From Mytilus californianus (lineage: Eukaryota; Mollusca; Bivalvia; Mytilida; Mytilidae), in contig NW_026262712.1 of NCBI RefSeq assembly GCF_021869535.1, forward strand, positions 99,824,140 to 99,888,139: a DNA stretch of 64,000 nucleotides, written 5' to 3'. This document shows, one piece after another, positions 36,905 through 49,569 of the stretch. The notes below the pieces were generated by a model that saw nothing but the letters and a program-made list of their open reading frames with translations, made no database searches and was not told the origin of the DNA. The position numbers and the translations under genes were made by a program. Position 1 is the stretch's first letter, and each line of letters starts with the position of its first letter.

Positions 36905-37185
36905 CCCCAACACTTGGAACCTGATGTTCAGTGGTTGTCGTTTGTTGATGTGGTTCATAAGTGTTTCTCGTTTATCGTTTTTTTATATTGATTAGAATGT
37001 TGGTTTTCCTGTTTGAATGGCTTTACACTAGTCCTTTTGGGGCCCTTTATAGCTTGCTGTTCGGTGTGAGCCAATGCTCCGTGTTGAAGGCCGTACTTTG
37101 AACTATAATGGTTTACTTTTACAAATTGTGACATGGATGGAGAGTTGTCTTATTGGCACTCATACCACATCTTCTTATATCTATG
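36905..37185 (+). repeat. Longer copy of a dispersed mussel element
   Basis: Contains in order 'aacctgatgttcagtggttg', 'tttacactagtccttttggg', 'gccctttatagcttgctgtt', 'gtgttgaaggccgtacttt' and 'gagttgtcttattggcactc'. This is the most complete copy in the window and links the fragments at 10215 (its 5' part) and 30421 (its 3' part) into one family. Confidence 0.65.
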
Positions 37186-37189
37186 TAAC

Positions 37190-38470
37190 TGTTTGAAGAC
37201 ATAATTGCATAAAAGTCCCTTTATTCCCTCTCCCTCTCCCCCAAACAACGACAAAAAAAAAAGAAAGAAATAAAATGATAAGAGAAAAACAAACAAACCC
37301 AAATAAAAGATAGAAAGTCCAAAAATCACAAATTGAATTTGTATATATCAAATTCCCAAACTTAAATGAAACAAATGTTCAATTAAAAATTGTTAAGTGA
37401 GTATCACTTCATTAACAGGGATAACTGGAAACAAGAAAATATGCACAATACTTGCAGGAAGTAAGCTAAGGCCTTATTAATCCATGTGAACAATGTAAAG
37501 TCTTTTAGGTATAATAAGTTAGTGGATTATCTTTACCATTCCTTGAAGCAATTTTTTTATCCTATATTTTGTACATTTCGATTCAATTAAGACATTAAAT
37601 ATCTGAATTTGATTTCAAACCATCATAAAAACTGCTCTTCAAGGTTAAATAAATGACCTTCCGTTTTTGATACAGTACATACCAGTAGGTTTAATTGTAG
37701 GCTGGTTTTAATTAAAACCATTAATCACAAACTCATTACAAAAGTAAAGACTTATTACTCTTCTTATTTCACAAACTTTGGAAATTCCAGATTTCTTACA
37801 TTTTTTTCCTTTAAATTACTATAATTTTTCATTAAAAGAAAAGATTCAATCAAGTCATGCTTAACTTGAACATGAGGAGTAACAAATTGTACAAACAACC
37901 AAAATTATAACTCACGGTCTTGGGATTCCATGACAAAAAATAAAGATTGATCACCATACCGGTAATTCACTTAATAAATTATGTAACGACAAAAACAATT
38001 AGATTTGAAGTTAATCTAGTTTTAACTTGTGATTACGATTACTTAAGAAACAAAGAGATGGGTTTGACATTATCTGTTCTATGATTTCGTTTCTTATTCC
38101 TGATAAACCAATCAAATCAAGTCATACATTTTAATTATGTTATTTCATTAAACCTTAAAAAGTATAAAATCAGACCATTACATTTTATTAAGAGTTAAAC
38201 TCACATTAAACAAGGTACAGAAAAGCAACGGCATTACTTATTTAAGTGATAATTCTGCATCATTCTAACCTATATCTATCAATTACAATAAGGTAAATTC
38301 AAAACTGAAAAACCCCCATAATACTATCTGCTCCAATTGTCCTTTATTTCCATACACTCATTTGATCATATAAGGTAATTTTGTACTCCTCACCTCAATC
38401 CATGTTCTTTTGTAACTCTTAATTAACCAAAGTTTACATGAATAAAGATAAATTTTATTGTCCACAAGAA
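37190..38470. other. Non-coding AT-rich stretch
   Basis: Begins with an A-rich low-complexity run (37250-37300). No gene or repeat recognised. Confidence 0.4.
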
Positions 38471-38477
38471 CCTCAAA

Positions 38478-38706
38478 GTTAAATTGATTGATTGATTGAT
38501 TTTTGGAGTTAAATACCACTTTCAGCACTTTTGGCTATTTCTTGGAGACAAATTTTAATTAGTAAAGGAAGTGGGAGTGACCGATAAAACCATACCCTTC
38601 GGTGGGAAAACTGACAATTTGAGTTGAACACACCTGCCAAGTGCTGTGCTCGAACTCACAACCTCAGAGTTAACAGGCTATTGATACAGCAGATTACACC
38701 AAGCCC
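38478..38706 (-). mobile_element. tRNA-derived SINE with (ATCA)n tail
   Basis: On the minus strand: a tRNA-like head with B-box GTGAGTTCGAGC, a degraded central domain (38555-38620), and a 3' tail of ATCA repeats (38480-38500 on the plus strand reads attgattgattgat). Best-preserved B box of the three copies. Confidence 0.6.
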
Positions 38707-38719
38707 CTCCTTAAAGTTT

Positions 38720-40525
38720 AACATTGATTAGTTAATTAAGCAAAAAACATATTTAGGCAATATTTAGAATTGAGTTATCTTTCTTAAATCATATTGTAGA
38801 TAGATCAGATAGATTAATGCATCATGCACTATTTACTGTGACTTGTGTACTTCTTAATAAAATGGTTTTCATGACAAATATTGTAGTAGTCACATACAAT
38901 TATTTTGTAAATTTGATTTTGTAGTATAAAATATCAATATTAGATCATCTGACATGTACATGCATAGGATCTAATGATAGTTCATTTACTGTAGCACTAT
39001 GTTGTGTGTACTCGCATAAAACAGGTAGAGAAGAAGGCAGATATATATCTTACTACGCCAGTGAATATAATGATTTAATTGCACTTTGTGCAATCTTTAC
39101 CCCTAAAACTAAATTAATATCAGGCTAATGGATTTATAACTGAAATCTGGTCAATCTACTATAAAATTTCACAAACAAACATCTTATATCAGTTCACACT
39201 ATACTGCAATCCTAGTAATTCCAATAAAACATTCACACAATTTCTTATCTTTCAATAATTTTTAGGTTTCATCTATTTATGTTCAATGAATACGTAAAAC
39301 TTTAAGGAAAAACCCTAAATCTATATTATCACAGATACAATTATGTAATTGGACATTCATCTGGATTCCTTGAATCTCTGTAACCGTTCAAATTTAATAA
39401 GGCTAACCTGAATAGAAACTGTACTTGTGTAATGTGGTTAAGTTTTATGTAGAAAACTGCCACATTGTGTGGATGTTAATGCTAATTATATAAGGTTACA
39501 TAACAGACAAATCAAATTTTGGAAATCTGCACTAAGTCATTGAAATGTTTAAGCGCTGGGTTATTTACTTAAAGTTTAAACATGTCACCAAGTTGATGAA
39601 TGATTTTATTGGAATCTCTTCAAGCAGCCATTCTAACTTAGCATTGTATTTTATTTGTCAAGATTTCAAATAAAGCAGTTGACATTAGCTTATTCATCTT
39701 AAGCTGAAACATATTCTTACAATTCAGTGCATGATCTAAGAATGGTTTAATTGGATTTAAGCACTAAAAGAGCAGAGAATCCAACTAAGTGATAGAAAAT
39801 CTTAATAAAACAGCACAGCAGAAAATGAAAACTGCACCTTCCTTTTTGTAAAGAATAGTTAAGGGCAATAACTCTGTTTTGAATGAACCCTTTAAATGTG
39901 AAAAGCTCTGAACCTTTATAGAAAGTAAAAGCTTAAAAGAACTCTCATATATATCATAACTTCTAAATTTAAGAAAAGAAATATGTGAAAGAAGTTTAAA
40001 AGTTGATATGTTTTAGCTTAAATGATTGCAACAAATCCCAAAAATAAAAAAAGTAATGCTTGTAAACGCCTTCAAGCATGACAGCTTACCAAAGGTTAAT
40101 AGGATGATTTCAGATAAGTCAACAGATTTCAAGAAAGTTTAGTCCTCCATTAATAATTCATTTTACTCCTTCCTGTCAATTATTTGGTTTAAAGATTTGA
40201 TATTCAAGTTGGTATAGTGGAAGCCAGTGACAGTGGAAAACGCTATATTGTTTCTAATGTAACACCAGTATGCAAAGCATTAGCAAGAAGTCATCACAAT
40301 ACTACATTGTTGTGGAAGTATTCAAATATATACCCTTAACGGAGTCAGCTAAATTCTTAATCTATAACATCTACCCTCCTTGACAACAAAAGGTAGCAAT
40401 TTTTTCTGCCAATGATTATTTATCCTGTAAATTGTGCTAAGACCTAAATAAACAATTTTCTCCAAAACCATGAAAACAGCCATCCATAATCCCAAATAAA
40501 ACAAGCATTCTTTTAATTAGGGGCT
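38720..40525. other. Non-coding AT-rich stretch
   Basis: No repeat or coding sequence recognised. Confidence 0.4.
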
Positions 40526-40530
40526 CATAC

Positions 40531-40680
40531 TTAAGGGTAAGGTTCAGTTTACAGATAGGTTAAGGTTAGGTTAGGGTTATGTTTAAGGGTTTCAGGTTAG
40601 GGTTAGGTTTATATGTTAGGACATAAATGTTAGGTTTCGACATGAGTCATGGTTAGGTTTAGGCTTGTGGTAAGTTTAGT
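40531..40680 (+). repeat. Degenerate telomere-like repeat tract
   Basis: Multiple TTAGGT/TTAGGG/TTAAGG hexamer-like units in one orientation, including GGTTAGGTTAGGGTTA near 40565-40580 and GGTTAGGGTTAGG near 40596. Molluscan telomeres are TTAGGG (established), so this resembles a decayed interstitial telomeric sequence, but plain GGTTA-rich satellite is also possible. Confidence 0.5.
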
Positions 40681-40689
40681 ATACCCTCT

Positions 40690-42485
40690 ATATGGTTAAT
40701 GGGACCCCTAAAGTAAAAGAAGACCCAAACGAAAGTAGTAAAAATACATCCAGGTAGCAAACTATACTACTTCAGGTTAAAACATTTTCTATTTATGTGA
40801 AACAAAGTGTACATCTTGTCTGAAATGGGATCTAATATTTCAGTGACTTATTTATTGTATAATATCCCCTCTCTCTGTTTCAAATAACTTTCTATTTTCT
40901 AGCATTTGCAGGACAGTCTCTTACCAATTAAAATTATACCTGAGAAAGATGAACTTTTTTAAGTGTGACAGAAACTTAACAGTTTGATGACATTCTGAGT
41001 TTCGAATATTTCTTGTATAAATCTTGTATTTATAATTAAAGCAGTAGAAGTGACAGCTATAATTCAAATATAAAGAAAATTATCTTAATCTTATAATATT
41101 AAAGAAATGAACTTATTTCATTGATTTATTCAATCCAAATTAACTGCCTAAGAATTTAGAATTCCCAAGACAAATATGAAAAAGAAGAAATTTAATCAAA
41201 TTCTGAATCTATCATCAACTTAACCTCTGACCTTACCAGCTGTTAGCAGAAATTGCATCCATTTGTTTATTGTGGAATATAACTGCATATATTTTTACCC
41301 CAGAAAATTACATTCTTTTGTAGCCTTGAAACTGATTAAATGTTGAATCTTATGGATACGCATGTATTAACAAAGAGATAATGGCAGCAAAATGTTTCAA
41401 GTTTCCTCATTTTAGCCTGGAACTTTTTTAACTGGATGATAATAGCAAAAAGCAATTTAAAGCTATCTAAAAAGTTGTACTATTATCATTAAATTAATAA
41501 TTGGTTATATATACATCTTTATCCAAAATCTATGAACTTTAAAACTCAAATTGAAATTTTCTTTTATTATTGTCATATAATTTTGCGATTTGATGAAATA
41601 TTTTCATTAATGCATCAATTGCTCTCATCCATAATATTCCCCTTTAGATCCCAAAATTTCAGTTACAGATAATCTTCAACAATTTTGATACATTTCCATA
41701 TAGGCAAATTCAAATTAACATAGTGACTCTTTTTTGAACGTGTGTGAAACTAATTTAAAGACAGACTTTGTACAAAATGATTCTTAACAGTTAGTACATT
41801 AAAAAGGAGACCACACGACCTATTGGTTTTTATATAAACTTCGCAGCAAAGCATAATAACCATTTTATGATTTCAATAAAAATTACACAAAATTGATATT
41901 TGTTTTTATAATGAAATGTCCCTGAACAAATAATTTGATCATGTGATTAAGATAAATATACCGTTTATTACCTGACGACAGAAGGAAAATTGATCTATAT
42001 ATATACCTGTAATGCATACATATCTTAATGTAAGCGCCTATTTCCTTACTATGAATAAAGCTTGTGACTTTGTTTAGCAATAGGTCAAATCAAATATACG
42101 CGACCAACCCCACTTTTAATCTACATATCGCAGGTATATATTGAAATGATTTAAGAACCGACCGGATGCTCATTGTAAGTAAACACTTCAATCTTTGTAT
42201 GACATACACACAGGAAATTGCCAGCTATTATATAGTATTATAATACAGGTAGATAGTTCTTTCTTACCTGGCTACTGAGAAAAGAGGTTTTGAGAGGGAT
42301 TTTATTTCATCGAATTCATTGAGACATAAAATAAATATCAGAATCTATTTACAGAATGATATAAAGCCTTTAAGGTAAATCAATGATATATCCATAGAAT
42401 AAACAGGAAATAGACTATTATAACCTGCAAATTCATCTTAAGTAAAATAAAACGCTTGAATCTTATTCAAATTACCTATATATAA
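40690..42485. other. Non-coding AT-rich stretch with a possible 5' exon donor
   Basis: No gene recognised. A minus-strand consensus donor CAGTAGCCAG|GTAAGA ends a possible exon at 42268; no matching acceptor was identified. Confidence 0.3.
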
Positions 42486-42488
42486 AGG

Positions 42489-42606
42489 TAAACCATGGCA
42501 TGACAACCCAATATCTATCACTTCACAATAAAGTTAGGGGTATGATGGTAAACCATGGCATGACAACACAATATCTATCACTTCACAATAAAGTTAGGGG
42601 TATGAT
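42489..42606. repeat. 60-bp tandem duplication
   Basis: Two adjacent copies of a 60-bp segment starting 'ggtaaaccatggcatgacaa' and ending 'aaagttaggggtatgat', nearly identical. A recent two-copy duplication. Confidence 0.85.
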
Positions 42607-42609
42607 CAT

Positions 42610-45600
42610 TAATATCCTTCCTTACATTGATAAAACTAAGATGTAAAATAGATCTAACCTACTCTGTTATTTTTTATGGCATATTTTCTTTAAGCCAAAA
42701 ATTAGTAGCACAAATGTTTCTAGTGAGATAAAAGCAAGATTTTGTAATGCACGTTCCCGGAAAAATAAAGGGAATTTGCAGAGTATACCAAAATAAGACA
42801 GCAACCCAACAATAAAAGACATATAATGGTCATATCAAAATCAAACTAGTAACAGTTACCACCACACAAGTATAAATTGACTGTAAATAATCTTTTAACT
42901 TATTATAAATTACATAGCTGCTAATTTCTAAATTGAACTTTTGTATCTAAGGACCCTGAGTTTCACTGGACTGTGTTTTCAAGCTTTATAGTGAAGGAGA
43001 TAAACAATATTCCCTTAATTCAGAATTATTCATGTGTTATCTCCCATTGGCTGTGCATTGTCAAAACATTCATCTAGTTGCAAAAAAAAATAATGATCCT
43101 TTTTAAAATCAAAGGACTTAAATTCTTTGAAAACTTATAATGGTGTACTCAAATTATTCAAGGTACTTGCATGTACATACAGACTGACATGTGTGTTCAT
43201 TTTAACCACAATTTTGACTGTTATACACAATCTAATGTTGGATTAATTGCTTGGTGGAACAGATATTCCTCAATTAAAAAGTGGTGTTATATCATGGATA
43301 TGATGCTCAGACATGCCTAACTGGATTATACTTATCCTTTATTGAGATAGACATAAACTGCCAAATGGGGAACAGTAACCATTTTTTCAGACTTAAAAAT
43401 GAAAAATTTTCAGCATACTCTTATTATCTACTTAAAATGTAAGAAATTTATAGAAAATGGAACAATTTTCCCAAAGAACCACATTTTCATATTTGATTAT
43501 TAAAAGTAAGAAGACATAAAAAGTGTCAATTTTTCAAGTTGCCATAGGATTGTTAATTCTTAGTATGTATCAGTTTTGGTTTATCTATCTTTCAGAAAAG
43601 TAACTGTAGTTTTAATTGTGCCATTTCAAAAAGTTTTCAAATTCTGAAAATGGAAAGATCTCAAAATGAGACAATTTTTGACACTTTTCTAGTTGTAATG
43701 AATAATTCACAGCTGAAGCCCAAAAGCAATTACTCAAAGACAAAATTCAATAATTTATTTTCAAATTAAAGGGCAAAAAAATGTTGACTGATACCTTTGC
43801 CTTTGTGATTTTTTTTTCTAATGATTCAATTTACAGTAGTCAAAAAGAAGTGAATGAAATGAAGAGCTTACCTTCTTAGCTATGTGGTCTTCTTCCAGGT
43901 CTTATAAAACATTAAAACCTTGAACCAACCAAATCAATTGTTGTCACTCAAATTAACCTTACTGACACTTAATAGAAAAGCTATCAATTAATACCAAAAA
44001 CTCTAACTTTAAAATCCATTGAAGTGTGTTATATAAAACATACACTGTATCTTTAAATGTATAATTCAAAGACAGGTGAGGAATAGAGACAAAGATGTTT
44101 GACAGGACAGGTGTTTTTAACGACAACTTTTTTTTTACTTATATTTCCCTAAGGGGAATAAATTCATTTCTTAAATTTATCTAGCAAAAACATAGGCAGA
44201 TGTTCTCCATTCATTGATCCTTAAACATGATACGTTCCATCTTATACATGGATAATTCTCTATGTGTCCCTCAAAGCCATGATAAGTGGTTTCAATTCAT
44301 TTGTTTTATTGTTACTTTTGTGACAGCATATTAAAATATATTTAATTATGTTTGATTCTGACTTTATGGAGTGTTTGAAAGTGAGTTCAGAATGACAAGA
44401 TTATATTTCTTTATTAAACTGATTATTACTATCAGCAGCTAGCTTACTGGCTACAGGCCACAATAATTAATATTCAGGCCAGATTTTCTTTTATAAAATT
44501 TGCAAACAAAGAAATTAAACATTTTTTGAAAAAAAGTCATTATATATTTTCAAGATATCCACTAAATGACTTTAATAGTCTATATAATATATGGGAAACA
44601 AAAAGCAAATTCTGATTATCACATCTTTCAAATTTCAATTAGTTTTTCCAATATATTTTTTTTAATTTACAAAGTATTCTATTTGGTAAATGTGTATGTA
44701 TTTAATAATTTCTAACACATTGTGTAACAATCAATAACTCTTTATGACAAAGTAATCTATTTTCAAGAATTTAATTTCAATATCCATGATTACTGTATAC
44801 AAGTATGACTTACCTTGTAAATCTTTTATGCAATTTTCATTCATCAATTGATCAATTTCTTCATTTAATAAGTACTATCTAACCACTAAATCTAAATGAA
44901 AAGGGAGGCAACTCTGTTTCTGATATTTTTTACCATCTATTCTCTCCAAATCAAAACATTCAATATATAATAAATGAATAGTGATTGGATTTTAATGGCT
45001 TTTCTTCATTTGAATAATAGGAAATAAATTTTCAGTTACAATGTTAGATCAATAGTTATCAAGAAAGAGAATATATATTACAATGTATAATTCACTCACC
45101 GTGGGATGTAAATGGCTTGTTTCATCGCACTCACAACTTCTTTAGTAATAATAGTAAATTTGCATCATCGAGAGAAGAAATTAAGAGAATAAATTCAATA
45201 TGTATGAACGGATATTGATAGGTTTTATACATAATGTTTGCAATTATGCAACAAAGGCAAGGAATCCAAGCAGTTAAGCTACAAAATCAATTTAACATCA
45301 GTGATTCTTTAAAATGTAAAAGACTTTTAAAAACTAAATACACATTGCCTTAAAACTACTTTTAAAAAAAATTTAATTGTGAAAAAATTGCCAAATCAGT
45401 ATGAAAGATGTATGTTTTGAACATAAATTGATATTTTCCTATTTGGAATCACAGCAGTCAATAGAAACTGGTGTAAAGAAAAGGTCAACAGTCCCAGATT
45501 TATGGATTAAATGAAAATCTTTTAAATTGAAATTAATGCATGTCAAGACTTAGCACTAGATATCTCAAACAGGAAATTGACCAAATCAGTGTGAAAACCA

Positions 45601-48240
45601 AAAACTTTCACATTTCAAACCTTATATGGAATAAAGCATTTACAGAATTGTCAAAATATTTACATTTCAACACAATAAACATAAATCAGCTTAATGAAAT
45701 TTGTACTTAAATTATTGTTTCAATACAATTTTTCCATTCTCTTTATTAAAGCTGGGGTTTTCCCAAAATATTATTGTCTTCGTTAACTTTTTTTTCCTTG
45801 GAAAAGCGTGAAATTGATTTTTTTGTATATTTACTGTAAAATGTTATCGTAATTATTTCTTCACTTTAATTCCCCAAATATTCCCATTTTGTGATATTGT
45901 TCAGCTTGCAGTAAAATTAGAAGAGAAAGCAATTTAATTTTGTCTTTATACTAATAAAAGTTATATAACACATCACTCAGATTCCAATGAAACAAAAACT
46001 ATAGAGCTTCAATTTCTATAATCATATTTTAACTTAAAGCTCAGTCATTTCCTGAATTTCCTCTTTTATTGCAAATACATTTATGCAAATTTTCACACAA
46101 ATTAAAGTTAAACTGATGGTAGTAAAATATTTGCATTAAACGTAGGCAGATTGCTTCTGAAATTCCAAAATTTTTCATAAATTAAAAAAAAAAGAAAGAA
46201 TTATCAGCATAAATCACTTCTAAATCTTAAGGCATTGTAATTTTCTACAACTCTTTGAACTTAAACCTGAAAATTTGGCATTCCCAAATACTAATACAAT
46301 AGTGAAAGTTCAATTTTCATAAAATAAAATAATATTAAATGCAACAACTATCTGGAACAGATAATTTTCCAGGCAGATTCTATGAAAAAATATTTGAGTC
46401 CAGGAGTATATATTTATTATTCTACTGTCATCTACACTTGATTGTTAACTCCATTTGTAGATTGTTGTTGTTTTTGTCAGTTCTTGTTGTTGGACATCAG
46501 ATGTCTTTTTGAGAAAAAAACTGTGTACAAAACTTTTTTGCATTCAAAATATTCAAATACCTAAAAATTCAAATAGGTTGGACCTAAAAATAACAGAAAA
46601 AAAATGTATAAAAATACCAAGGGAAACTAATAAGATATAAACTATATTCAATGTTTTTCCAATTCTTTTTAAATTCAGCTATAAATAATATTTTGTATTC
46701 AAATTTCAAGCATGCGTTCTGGTGACTTTAAACATGTGAAATAAATATCACCATAATTGTCTTTTTCATCCAATAATCTGTCCTTAAAGAAAAGATAAAT
46801 GTGGAAAGGTCCACCCTATATTGTGGCATCATAAACAAATTCCCAGTTCCTCAGTTCCTCAAATTTGTTTTGACATGAACCATTTGAATTTAAAATATCT
46901 ACATATAAATAAAGCGCAGTAGCACACTTCCTAGTTAAGTACATAAAGGTCAAACCTTGCTATGAAGACAAGTAATACAAAATGTTGCTTTGGACTGATT
47001 AATGATAAAATTCTACGAAATCACTATAAATATAAATATAGTGAGAATCACAATATTAGACAGCTGATGACTACAAATCTCTCAAAAGAAAAGGTGAACC
47101 ACAATGGACCTCTAACTATACAATTATCATTTTAAGAAGAGATACAGAAAAGATAACTAGGGACAGCCTTATCATTCAGGTCCACCTTAAAAAATCCAAA
47201 GTTCCTTGGTTCCTCATACAACTTGGAAAATTAAAATGTAAAATACATGCATGTAAATGAAGTTATATAGCTGTTGTATTGTTCCTAACTTGAATGAAGT
47301 GTGGTAATACAAGGATTATTTAATTACTGGCTTGAAATTGGAATGAAATTTTCTGCAGGATGTTGTGTCCAGCAGTTGCACAGATCTCAAAGACCTGCTT
47401 TATAAGTCCAGCAAACTGCAATAATTTTTCAGTGCACTTTACTTTGTGACTTAAAGCAACTATAATACGATTTCAAAATCAAACTTCAACTCTTGAAAAA
47501 ATATGCAAAGGAAGTATATGGGCATCTCAAATCTTCTTTAGTTATGAACTTTTATCAGGGACTACGAATACTTGCTCTGCAGTTCTTAACTCACCTATTT
47601 TCAAATATAAAAATAATCAGATGTGATATAATTACCAAGGACACCAATTTTTCATATAGACCAAAGGACAATTGTGATCAAATAAAAACTTACTTGATGT
47701 CATGAATTTGTAAAATCCAAAATACAATAAAATCAAAAGATAAAGATTATAAGCAGCAACAAGTACACCTTTCAATGTATTATATCAATCTATCTCAGGA
47801 GTTGGACACTTTTCTATGAAAAGTTATAAAAATATAAGTCATACATCAACAGTTCCAACCCTTTCTTTAACCAGTTATACAAATATTAAGCCACTCTTAG
47901 TCTACACTAATATTTGTATATGAATAAACTGTACACACAGATTACAAGAAGAGGGGGACACATGATTCTCTATATAAATAGATAAAGCAAACAGGTGGAA
48001 AACAGGCCTTTTGTTTGAAGTAGACATTTTGTAGGGTATACCTTTATCTGATAAGGTTATATAAGAAATGTTTGTCAACCTTGCACTTGAAGTAACAACT
48101 TTATTCTAAGGAAAATGACAGGATGAAATGTTACATAAGACAAGACAAACTGTCAATTCCTAATCAAGTAACATGATATAATTGTAAAACAGTGACAGTT
48201 GTTGAGCCATCAGTTAAATCCATGTCAAGAATAGGGATGA
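42610..48240. other. Non-coding AT-rich stretch
   Basis: No gene or array recognised in 5.6 kb. 42780-42830 holds a 'gacagcaacccaacaataaa' repeat fragment. Minus-strand donor-like sites AAGAAG|GTAAGC (43872) and ACAAG|GTAAGTC (44814) could belong to 5' non-coding exons. A 70-aa plus-strand frame at 47493-47705 has no supporting features. Confidence 0.35.
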
Positions 48241-48245
48241 TGATT

Positions 48246-48806
48246 GTGGTATAAAGAAAGCCTTGACAATAATCTAAGTAAAAGTAGGGAGAATGTGGTA
48301 TAAAGAATGGCTTGACAATAATCTAAGTAAAAGTAGGGAGAATGTGGTATAAAGAAAGCCTTGACAATAATCTAAGTAAAAGTAGGGAGAATGTGGAATA
48401 AAGAAAGCCTTGACAATAATCTAAGTAAAAGTAGGGAGAATGTGGTATAAAGTAAGCCTTGACAATAATCTAAGTAAAAGTAGGGAGAATGTGGTATAAA
48501 GAAAGGCTTGACAATAATCTAAGTAAAAGTAGGGAGAATGTGGTATAAAGAAAGCCTTGACAATAATCTAAGTAAAAGTAGGGAGAATGTGGTATAAAGA
48601 ATGGCTTGACAATAATCTAAGTAAAAGTAGGGAGAATGTGGTAAAAAGAAAGCCTTGACAATAATCTAAGTAAAAGACGGAGGAATGTGGTATAAAGAAT
48701 GGCTTGACAATTATCTAAGTAAAAAGGCTTGACAATAATCTAAGTAAAAGTAGGGAGAATGTGGTATAAAGAATGGCTTGACAAAAATCTAAGTAAAAGT
48801 AGGGGG
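48246..48806. repeat. 49-bp minisatellite, about 11 copies
   Basis: Unit 'gtggtataaagaaagccttg' followed by 'acaataatctaagtaaaagt' and 'agggagaat'; first starts at 48246 and 48295. Two variants (gaaagcc and gaatggc) alternate irregularly. One shortened unit occurs near 48700-48730. Confidence 0.93.
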
Positions 48807-48809
48807 TCA

Positions 48810-49264
48810 GCTTAAAATCTAAATGTAGCTACTTGAACTCATAAATTGGCACAACAGATAGTTTCCTAAGTTTTCATATCAACATAATATTGGAAATTCT
48901 TTAATTTTCAAGGAAACTGAATCAATATTCAATAATTGGTTTATATTACTTAATATACTTGAATGACTGGCAATATCATTTAGGGTCTCAGAATTTATTT
49001 ACCGGTATTTTGCTATTACATTACACAAAGAAGAGATGTTTTTTTTACTGCATTTATGTCTTGGTATTTAATATTTGAAAAGAACAAAACTTGTTAGGAC
49101 TAATTAACTTCTATCTGAAATATAGTGTTGATATCAAAAGATCTGTCTTCAATACACTTAATATAAGGAGAAAACCTAAAGTGAATTAACTGTCTGTAGA
49201 AATATAGAATTCTAATAATCATTATATTATCCATTATCATAAAGCTTTTACATTTTTCCTAAAG
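48810..49264. other. Non-coding AT-rich stretch
   Basis: No recognised element or gene. Confidence 0.4.
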
Positions 49265-49510
49265 ATTTAATAAAGTTGTTTATTGACATGAACTGATCTC
49301 CCTTTTAAATATTCCTGAAGAATTGTTAAAGCAATTTGTAGACATGAAGTTATCTCCCTTAAAGTTTATGAAGATATCTCCCTTTTAAAATTTATTAAAG
49401 CGACTTATGGATAGCTTAAGTTACTCTCTCTTTTAAACTATTCGAGAAGAATTATTATCAATAAAGCAATCTATGGATATGAAGTTATCTCCCTTTTATA
49501 GTAATTCATG
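49265..49510. repeat. Degenerate tandem repeat
   Basis: Repeated 'gaagttatctccctttt'-type segments near 49295, 49345, 49375 and 49480, with 'attaaagc' and 'tggata' between them; spacing is irregular. Confidence 0.5.
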
Positions 49511-49569
49511 ACCCTTTAATCCAGAGATTACAACACCGTTCTATTTATAAAAAAAATAATTACTAGTGA

